Assembly: GCA_023424275.1 (NCBI GenBank)
Contig: JAFAED010000210.1
Coordinates: 1-5,968 of the forward strand
Origin: Pseudomonadota bacterium
GTDB lineage: Bacteria; Pseudomonadota; Alphaproteobacteria; Sphingomonadales; Sphingomonadaceae
Length of the DNA stretch: 5,968 bases
Reading direction: 5' to 3'
The notes under the pieces are model-generated. The model had not been told where the DNA came from. It searched no databases and was given only the letters and a program-made list of their open reading frames with translations. Position 1 is the stretch's first letter. Each line of letters starts with the position of its first letter. Of this stretch, positions 1 through 5,968 are shown in pieces. Made by a program: the position numbers and the translations under genes.

Positions 1-138
1 CATCGGGCGGCCGAGCTCCCAGGAAAGCCAGCCGATCGCCAGGACCAATATGCCCAGCACCCATCCATAAATTTTGCGCGGCGCAATGAGCAGGAATAGC
101 GGCAACCCCAGGAACAGGAACTGGAACAGCGCCGCCAT
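1..138 (-). CDS. Small hydrophobic membrane protein, N-terminal part (cut by left edge)
   Basis: An open frame begins at an ATG whose first base is 138 and stays open for 46 codons to the window edge, so the C-terminus is missing. The start is well fixed: the next in-frame codons upstream lead to a stop at 156-154 with no other ATG or GTG. The visible residues are strongly hydrophobic and look like two membrane segments, about residues 3-19 (rich in Leu and Phe) and 25-40 (GWVLGILVLAIGWLSW), joined by a short basic turn (APRKIYG). The gene begins only 7 bases after the folP stop, so it is probably the next gene of the ccrM-folP operon. The ribosome-binding site is poor (an AGG touches the ATG), which suggests translational coupling to folP. 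I do not recognise the family and give no function. It could instead be the start of a longer polytopic protein. Confidence 0.55.
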   Translation of the reverse strand, partial: MAALFQFLFLGLPLFLLIAPRKIYGWVLGILVLAIGWLSWELGRPM

Positions 139-145
139 CCTTATG

Positions 146-1275
146 TCAGCCTGTCAGCGCCGCGTCGCGGAGCCCGCGCCAAACCCGCAGTGCCTGCCGA
201 TTCTCGGCAATGTCATGGACGCGAAGCAATTGCGCCCCCTGCGTCGCCGCCTGATAATGGAGTGCGACCGTGCCGCCGAGCCGCTGGTCGGCGGCGGCCT
301 CGTTATCGAGCGCGCCGATCATCCTTTTGCGGCTCGCACCGAACAGGATCGGGCATCCGAGCGTATGGAACAGCGCGAGGCCGTTGATGAGCGCCAGATT
401 ATCGCCGACCCCCTTGCCGAAACCGAGCCCCGGATCGACGATGATCTTCGACCGGTCGACCCCCGCGGCGATGCACGCGGCCACCCGCTCGGCGAGCATG
501 TCATATACGTCGAACAGGACATGCGCATAATCGCCGCCCTCGTGCGGGTCGCTCTTGGCCGACGGCGCGTGCATCAGCACCACCGGGCAGCCGGCGTGCA
601 CGACCACTTCCATCGCGCGGTCGTCGTAGCGCAGCGCCGAAATATCGTTGACGATCCGTGCACCCGCGGCGAGCGCCGCCTCCATCACCGCGGCCTTGCG
701 CGTGTCGATCGACACCGCGACACCGCCCCGCGCCAGCGCCGAGACGACGCCTTCGATACGCTTGATCTCGTCGCCTTCCCAGACGAGTGGCGCGCCCGGC
801 CGCGTCGATTCACCGCCGACGTCGATGATCGCAGCGCCCGCAGCGCCCATTGCGAATCCGGCCTCGGCCGCAGCGGCAATATCGACATGCTTGCCGCCAT
901 CCGAAAAGCTGTCCGGGGTGACGTTCAATATGCCCATCAGCTGGGGCTCACCCAGCCGGATTGTCCGTTCACCAAGCTGCAAATTGCCGCGCGGCCGTAT
1001 GACCCCGTCGCGCTGCGCCGTCGCCGCTTGCGCCAGCCGGTCGGGCATTGCCGCGACCCAGCCATTCCATTCGGAGACCGGCACGACTGTCGATTCGACC
1101 ACCGGCCCATCGCGCAGGCTGATATGCCAGGCGGCGAACCAGACCATCGTATCGGCAATCCGCAAACAATCGTCATCGAGTTCGTGCGGCCGGTCGACGA
1201 AGCAGGTCGGGCGGCAATAGATTTGCGCATCCGCCGACGCGGCGCCGAGGTCGGGCTTGGTCAGCGGCTGAAACA

Positions 1276-1276
<1 letters not shown>
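146..1276 (-). CDS. folP: Dihydropteroate synthase with long N-terminal extension
   Basis: A 376-residue protein. Dihydropteroate synthase joins p-aminobenzoate to 6-hydroxymethyl-dihydropterin diphosphate in cytosolic folate synthesis and is the sulfonamide target. The TIM-barrel signatures are in order: MGILNVTPDSFSDGG (114-128), GGESTRPG (154-161), SIDT (189-192), NDIS (210-213), DPGLGFGK (281-288, pterin-binding loop), GASRKR (313-318) and RVHD (352-355). Typical bacterial enzymes have about 270-285 residues. Here about 110 residues precede the first signature, including a short cysteine-containing stretch (YCRPTCFVD, 20-28) and a Trp-rich segment (VWFAAWHISL, 45-54). The start ATG overlaps the ccrM stop by one base (TGATG), and a GAGG lies four bases upstream of it, inside ccrM, so co-translation with ccrM is likely. 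The enzymatic call is firm; the role of the extension is unknown. Confidence 0.96.
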
Positions 1277-2633
<1,357 letters not shown>

Positions 2634-2635
<2 letters not shown>

Positions 2636-3530
2636 AGAGACCCGGATCGACCCCGGTCAGTTCGATCGACCGCATCCACAACTCGCGAGCAAGCTTTGGA
2701 TCGCGTGCCTGCCGTGTCGCACGCGCGGGTCCCGAGCGCCCCGATATCTCGCCGAGCCCCTGCGGCCCCAGATAGTCGCCGCCTTGAACGCGCGCGCCGG
2801 TCGCGGCCTGCAAGGTCGGCCAGCTTCCCTGCGCCGCGCTGTTGAAGAAAGGTCCGGCCAGCGGCGTCATCGTACGCAGCGGCAGCGGCAGGTGCCGCGT
2901 GAGCTCGGTGAGGGCGACCCCGGGGTGGCAGCCGATCGCCTGCGCCGCGCGCCGCGCCGCGCTCAGTCGCCGGTCGAGTTCGAACATATGGAGCAGGTTC
3001 GCAAGCTTGCTCATCTGGTAGCGCGCCCAGTTGTGATAGCTGCGCGATGCCGAGAGGTCGCTGTAATCCATCGATCCGTTCCGGTGCGCGATGCTGCCGG
3101 TGATGACGATGCGGTCGTCGACATGGCGATGGATCAGGCCGGTCAGCGCAAAGGTGCCGAGGTGGTTGACCCCGAATTGCAGCTCATACCCCTGTTTCGT
3201 CAGCGTCTTGGGCGGGATCATCACCCCGGCATTGTTGATGAGGACGTCGATCCGCGGCCCGGCGAACACCGCCTTCGCCGCATCGCGCACCTGATCGAGG
3301 TCGGCGAGATCGAGCGGCTGGAACGACAGTTCGGCCTTTGGCACGTCACCCCAGATGCGGTTCATCGCCACTTCGGCCTTAGCCTCGTCACGGCAGGCGA
3401 GGATCACATGCGCCCCGCGCGCCGCAAGCGTCTTGGACGCTTCGAACCCGATCCCGGCATTGGCACCGGTGACAAGGAAGGTACGGCCGGTCTGCGCCGA
3501 CACATCGTCGGCCGTAAATCCCCTGCTCAT
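2634..3530 (-). CDS. Short-chain dehydrogenase/reductase (retinol dehydrogenase-like)
   Basis: A 298-residue NAD(P)-dependent oxidoreductase of the classical Rossmann-fold SDR family. Visible motifs are the cofactor-binding TGANAGIG (21-28), the acidic DL at 74-75 (QPLDLADL), NNAG (99-102), NHLG (122-125), the catalytic Ser in ITGS (S146) and YQMSK (Y171, K175). An ACRD at 45-48, just after the second strand, has an arginine often seen in NADP-preferring members; this is only suggestive. The overall pattern resembles retinol dehydrogenase, WWOX-like and protochlorophyllide reductase-like SDRs, whose substrates vary, so the substrate cannot be named. The frame is open farther upstream, but those codons overlap rnhB in another frame. 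The ATG at 3530 has an AGGGGG five bases upstream and fits the family N-terminus. It follows rnhB after 22 bases and is probably in the same transcript. Its stop codon overlaps the farthest GANTC site of the ccrM control region. Confidence 0.9.
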
Positions 3531-3552
3531 CGCGTCCCCCTCTTGCTTGGGC

Positions 3553-4107
3553 TCAGACCAGCTGCATTTGTGCGACCGGGGCAAAACTGGTCCGATGATG
3601 CGGCGTGGGCCCATGCTGGCGCAGCGCCGCGAGATGTTGTGCGGTACCATAGCCCATGTTGGTCTCCCAGCCAAAACCGGGAAAATCGCGCGCGGCGGCG
3701 ACCATGAAACGGTCGCGATGCTCTTTCGCGATGATGCTGGCCGCCGAAATGCACGGATGCAGCGCATCGCCGCCGACGATCGCGCGCGCGGTGTAGCGCC
3801 AGTGCGGCAGCCGGTTGCCGTCGACCAGCACCTCATGCGGATCGAAGCCCAAGGCCTCGACGGCGCGCGTCATCGCGAGGAAGGTCGCCTGCAAGATGTT
3901 GATGCGGTCGATTTCTTCGACGCTCGCCTCGCCGACACCCCAGCGGCAGCGCGCCTTGATCTCGAGCTCGAGCTCGCTGCGGCGTTTGGCGGTGAGTTTC
4001 TTGCTGTCGTCGAGCCCGGCAATTCCGCCCTCGCACAGCAGCACCGCCGCCGCGACCACCGGCCCGGCAAGCGGCCCGCGTCCGGCTTCGTCGACGCCGA
4101 CGATCAT
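3553..4107 (-). CDS. rnhB: Ribonuclease HII
   Basis: A 184-residue type 2 RNase H that cleaves the RNA strand of RNA-DNA hybrids and nicks at single ribonucleotides embedded in DNA, in the cytosol. The N-terminus [14 protein letters not shown] (4-17) holds the first two carboxylates, D6 and E7, and the GRG ribonucleotide-recognition motif. The other two metal-binding aspartates are probably D96 (LVDGN) and D114 (VGGD), followed by SIIAKEHRD (124-132) and the substrate-contacting tyrosine in GYGT (Y153). Length is near the lower end of the family (about 190-210), with nothing essential missing. The frame is open upstream to about 4263, but that part overlaps the VOC domain of thiD. The ATG at 4107 gives the family N-terminus and forms an ATGA overlap with the thiD-VOC stop. 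The ribosome-binding site is weak, so translation probably depends on coupling. Confidence 0.95.
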   Translation of the reverse strand: MIVGVDEAGRGPLAGPVVAAAVLLCEGGIAGLDDSKKLTAKRRSELELEIKARCRWGVGEASVEEIDRINILQATFLAMTRAVEALGFDPHEVLVDGNRLPHWRYTARAIVGGDALHPCISAASIIAKEHRDRFMVAAARDFPGFGWETNMGYGTAQHLAALRQHGPTPHHRTSFAPVAQMQLV

Positions 4108-5246
4108 ATGCGCCACGGCGGATAACGCCGATATTCGGCCGCCTGATACAGGCACAGGCGATTGCCCGCGGGATCGGCCAGCCGCGCCTCGCGCCAGCCC
4201 CATTCCTCGTCCTTCGGCATCTGATCGAAACGCACCCCGCGCCGCGCCAGATACGCCACCCAAGCATCGAGCGCGCCGCTTTCGAGATAAGTGGTTGCCC
4301 CGCCCGCCGCGCCGTCGCCCACATGGATCGACAGCGTCACGCCATTCGCTGCCTCGAACCGCGCATAGCCATTGTCAGGGCTATCGACGATCTGCTTCAG
4401 CCCCATCTGTTTATAGAAAGCGACCGACACCGCATAATCGTTCACGGGCAAGGTGATCTGGTTGAGCGCGGGGCCGGTGAACAACCCGTCGTTGCGCACG
4501 AACTGCTGTCCCATCGGGCCGTGCCCCTGCCCCAGCCCCGGCGCATCGTGCAGCGACAGGCGCACGAAATCGCGCGCACGCGCGATCGCGGGCTCAAGCG
4601 GCATCCCCTGCGCCAGCCCGGTCGCGATCGCGCTCGCGAGCGTGCAGCCGGTACCGTGGCTGTGCGGTGTATCGATGCGCGGCGCTTCCCAGCGCGCGAC
4701 CTCGCCCTCGCCCGTTTCGAGCAGGCGGTCGATCACCGTCTCGCCTTCGGCATGGCCGCCCTTGATCAGCAGCGAACAGCCGTGCGCGAGCACTGCCTCC
4801 TCGCCGCCCAGGGCTTCGAGTTCGGGGAGGTTCGGCGTCGCGACCATCGCGCGGTTCAGCAGCGCCCTGAACGCGGCAATCGTCGCGTCATCGGCCAGCA
4901 CCGATCCGCTGGTGGCGATCATCACCGGATCGAACACCAGCGCGGCCTGTGCAAGATCGGGCTGCGAGAGGCGCTCCGCCACCGCCGCAGCGGTTTCAGC
5001 GCTGCCGATCATGCCGATCTTGACTGCGTCGACGCCGATATCCGACGCGACGCTGTCGATCTGCGCGAGCACCATCGCGGTCGGGACCGGATGGACGCCC
5101 TGCACGCCCAGCGTGTTCTGCGCGGTGATCGCGGTGATCGCGGTCATCGCATGGCCGCCGAGCATCGTGACCGCCTTGATGTCGGCCTGAATGCCCGCGC
5201 CGCCGCCGCTGTCAGAGCCCGCGATAATCAGGACGCGTGCGGTCAC
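4104..5246 (-). CDS. thiD: ThiD hydroxymethylpyrimidine(phosphate) kinase fused to a glyoxalase/VOC domain
   Basis: A 380-residue two-domain protein. Residues 1 to about 245 are a complete ThiD ribokinase-fold kinase, which phosphorylates HMP and then HMP-phosphate for thiamine synthesis: [15 protein letters not shown] (10-24), [14 protein letters not shown] (38-51), KIGMIG (76-81), DPVMIATSG (106-114), TPNLPE (137-142) and [10 protein letters not shown] (197-206, anion hole and catalytic region). It ends with the usual GHGPM (241-245). After a linker of about 15 residues, 261-370 form a vicinal oxygen chelate domain ([20 protein letters not shown], then [13 protein letters not shown]). The usual second-module Glu is apparently replaced by Cys365, so metal-dependent glyoxalase activity is doubtful. 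The start is a GTG with GGGGG six bases upstream; an in-frame stop at 5270-5268 and no upstream ATG fix it. The stop overlaps the rnhB start. ThiD homologues are usually about 260-280 residues. Confidence 0.93.
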   Translation of the reverse strand: MTARVLIIAGSDSGGGAGIQADIKAVTMLGGHAMTAITAITAQNTLGVQGVHPVPTAMVLAQIDSVASDIGVDAVKIGMIGSAETAAAVAERLSQPDLAQAALVFDPVMIATSGSVLADDATIAAFRALLNRAMVATPNLPELEALGGEEAVLAHGCSLLIKGGHAEGETVIDRLLETGEGEVARWEAPRIDTPHSHGTGCTLASAIATGLAQGMPLEPAIARARDFVRLSLHDAPGLGQGHGPMGQQFVRNDGLFTGPALNQITLPVNDYAVSVAFYKQMGLKQIVDSPDNGYARFEAANGVTLSIHVGDGAAGGATTYLESGALDAWVAYLARRGVRFDQMPKDEEWGWREARLADPAGNRLCLYQAAEYRRYPPWRI

Positions 5247-5266
5247 GGCATGCCCCCATATCCATG

Positions 5267-5337
5267 GTCACCCCGGACTTGATCCGGGGTCCATAACGCC
5301 GGTGCAGCAGAGGATGCCGGATCAAGTCCGGCATGAC
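5267..5337. repeat. Pair of inverted REP-like palindromic repeats between DUF1272 gene and thiD
   Basis: Two 26-base units in opposite orientation, 5267-5292 and 5312-5337, are separated by 19 bases. Each is a hairpin with an 8-base-pair stem and a 5-base loop: ACCCCGGA-cttga-TCCGGGGT (5270-5290) and ATGCCGGA-tcaag-TCCGGCAT (5314-5334). In the same orientation they agree at 22 of 26 positions, and the four differences fall as two compensated base pairs in the stem. I recognise CCGGACTTGATCCGG as a common alphaproteobacterial, especially sphingomonad, intergenic repeat core; this is from memory and not checked. In the transcript the hairpins would lie between the DUF1272 stop and the thiD start and leave the thiD ribosome-binding site free. 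There is no trailing U-run, so they are not a classical intrinsic terminator, though they may act as an mRNA processing or stability element. Confidence 0.85.
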
Positions 5338-5352
5338 GAAAAAGGGAAGTCG

Positions 5353-5577
5353 TCACCCCTTATGCTTTCGCTCCGTCGAAGCGGGATATTTCGCCAGTAT
5401 CGCACCCTCGCGGAGCGGCCGGTCGAGCAGGTCGCCGCCGCAATTGGGGCAGAGTTCGTCGAGCTTGTCGGCGCAGTTGGCGCAGAAGGTGCACTCCATC
5501 GAACAGATGAAGGCGCCATGAAGGTCGGCGGGCAGGTTGCGTCCGCATTTTTCGCAGTCGGGTCGCATTTCAAGCAT
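5353..5577 (-). CDS. DUF1272-family cysteine-rich zinc-binding protein
   Basis: A 74-residue protein with eight cysteines at 8, 11, 25, 29, 32, 35, 43 and 46 in CxxC-type pairs (CEKC, CTFCANC, CPNC). It starts MLEMRPDCEKC and continues ICSMECTFCANCADK and LCPNCGGDL. This matches the DUF1272 family pattern as I remember it: a short N-terminus, two probable zinc sites and a proline-arginine segment (LDRPLRE) after the last CxxC. The C-terminal 15 residues are basic (STERKHKG). The molecular function of the family is not known to me. The start at 5577 gives the conserved MLE beginning; an AAAGAGA stretch upstream is a modest ribosome-binding site. It lies 34 bases after glmM with no terminator between, so it is probably co-transcribed with glmM, and the hairpin repeat pair follows it. 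Confidence 0.85.
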   Translation of the reverse strand: MLEMRPDCEKCGRNLPADLHGAFICSMECTFCANCADKLDELCPNCGGDLLDRPLREGAILAKYPASTERKHKG

Positions 5578-5611
5578 GATCAGTCTCTTTCAGTTTTCAA
5601 AAATCAAATGG

Positions 5612-5968
5612 TTATGCCGCCGCGGCGCGCACCGCGTCGCAGATCATGTCGACGACCTGCTCGACCTGTCCGGCATCGTCGCCCTCGGCCATCACGCGGA
5701 TCAGGGGTTCGGTACCCGACGGGCGGATGACGAGCCGCCCACGCCCGTTCAGCGCCGCTTCGCCCTCGGCGATGGCCGCAATGACATCCTTGTGATCGAG
5801 CGGCTTGCCGCCCGAAAAACGCACATTCTTCAAAAGCTGCGGCACCGGATCGAACTGGTGCAGCAATTCGCTCGCCGGCTTGCCCGACGCGACCAGTTCG
5901 GCGAGCACCTGCAACGCGGCGAGCGTGCCATCGCCGGTGGTGGCATAGTCCGACAGGATCATATGCCC
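5612..5968 (-). CDS. glmM: Phosphoglucosamine mutase, C-terminal part (cut by right edge)
   Basis: The last 118 codons of GlmM, which converts glucosamine-6-phosphate to glucosamine-1-phosphate for UDP-GlcNAc, peptidoglycan and lipopolysaccharide synthesis in the cytosol. The frame is open to the window edge ([20 protein letters not shown]), so the apparent ATG at 5962 is internal, not a start. [11 protein letters not shown] is the family signature near the end of domain 3, and [15 protein letters not shown] is the phosphate-binding loop of domain 4. The catalytic serine and metal-binding loop lie outside the window. The reading ends at a TAA; the AT-rich 34 bases before the next gene hold no hairpin. 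I am very sure of the family; alternative hexose-phosphate mutases fit the signature less well. Confidence 0.95.
   Translation of the reverse strand, partial: GHMILSDYATTGDGTLAALQVLAELVASGKPASELLHQFDPVPQLLKNVRFSGGKPLDHKDVIAAIAEGEAALNGRGRLVIRPSGTEPLIRVMAEGDDAGQVEQVVDMICDAVRAAAA

Noticed and set aside
3531..3836. Upstream extension of the SDR frame by 102 codons
   Set aside because: It overlaps rnhB in another frame and does not resemble SDR sequence. The ATG at 3530 has a strong ribosome-binding site.
3961..3976. Short gagctc tandem repeat
   Set aside because: It encodes the Glu-Leu alternation (SELELE) of RNase HII and is explained by coding.
4108..4263. Upstream extension of the rnhB frame by 52 codons
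   Set aside because: It overlaps the conserved VOC end of thiD and is Gly/Arg-rich filler. The family N-terminus begins at the ATG at 4107.
5122..5148. Tandem 9-base repeat (gcggtgatc twice, then gcggtcatc)
   Set aside because: It encodes the repeated Thr-Ala-Ile of the conserved ThiD segment [11 protein letters not shown], so protein sequence explains it.
4323..5282. Plus-strand open frames opposite thiD
   Set aside because: Shadows of thiD with composition typical of antisense frames; no domain.

Overview
The window looks like chromosomal DNA of a high-GC alphaproteobacterium, most likely a sphingomonad (a Sphingopyxis- or Sphingomonas-like organism). The grounds are a CcrM-type GANTC adenine methyltransferase, the GC-rich codon use of every gene, and an inverted-repeat family around a CCGGACTTGATCCGG core that I associate with alphaproteobacterial intergenic DNA. 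The genus is an inference.

All eight genes lie on the minus strand, so transcription runs from the right edge to the left. In that order they are: the 3' end of glmM (phosphoglucosamine mutase, cut by the right edge); a small DUF1272-type cysteine-rich zinc protein; an intergenic gap with two head-to-head hairpin repeats; a ThiD hydroxymethylpyrimidine kinase fused in frame to a C-terminal glyoxalase/VOC domain; rnhB (RNase HII), overlapping thiD by an ATGA; a short-chain dehydrogenase; a 218-base regulatory gap; ccrM; folP (dihydropteroate synthase), overlapping ccrM by one base (TGATG); and the first 46 codons of a small membrane protein that runs off the left edge. Most of these are housekeeping functions: cell-wall precursor, thiamine and folate synthesis, RNA-primer and ribonucleotide removal, and cell-cycle DNA methylation. 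No stretch over 300 bases lacks a gene.

The most notable feature is the gap upstream of ccrM (2416-2633). It and the adjoining SDR stop codon carry ten GANTC sites in 183 bases (2453-2635), the sequence CcrM itself methylates. By hand count only four more occur in the rest of the window, all inside folP. The site starts are spaced by nearly exact multiples of about 10 bases, and the array is split by a 36-base gap holding a CtrA-like TTAACC half-site. This suggests a dense methylation-sensing control region for ccrM and the coupled folP. Feedback through GANTC sites in the ccrM leader is known in Caulobacter, but this density and phasing looks unusual to me.

Two further points stand out: the ThiD-VOC fusion, whose second domain lacks obvious glyoxalase metal ligands, and a folP with an N-terminal extension of about 110 residues. 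I see no mobile element, CRISPR array, tRNA, rRNA or defence system.
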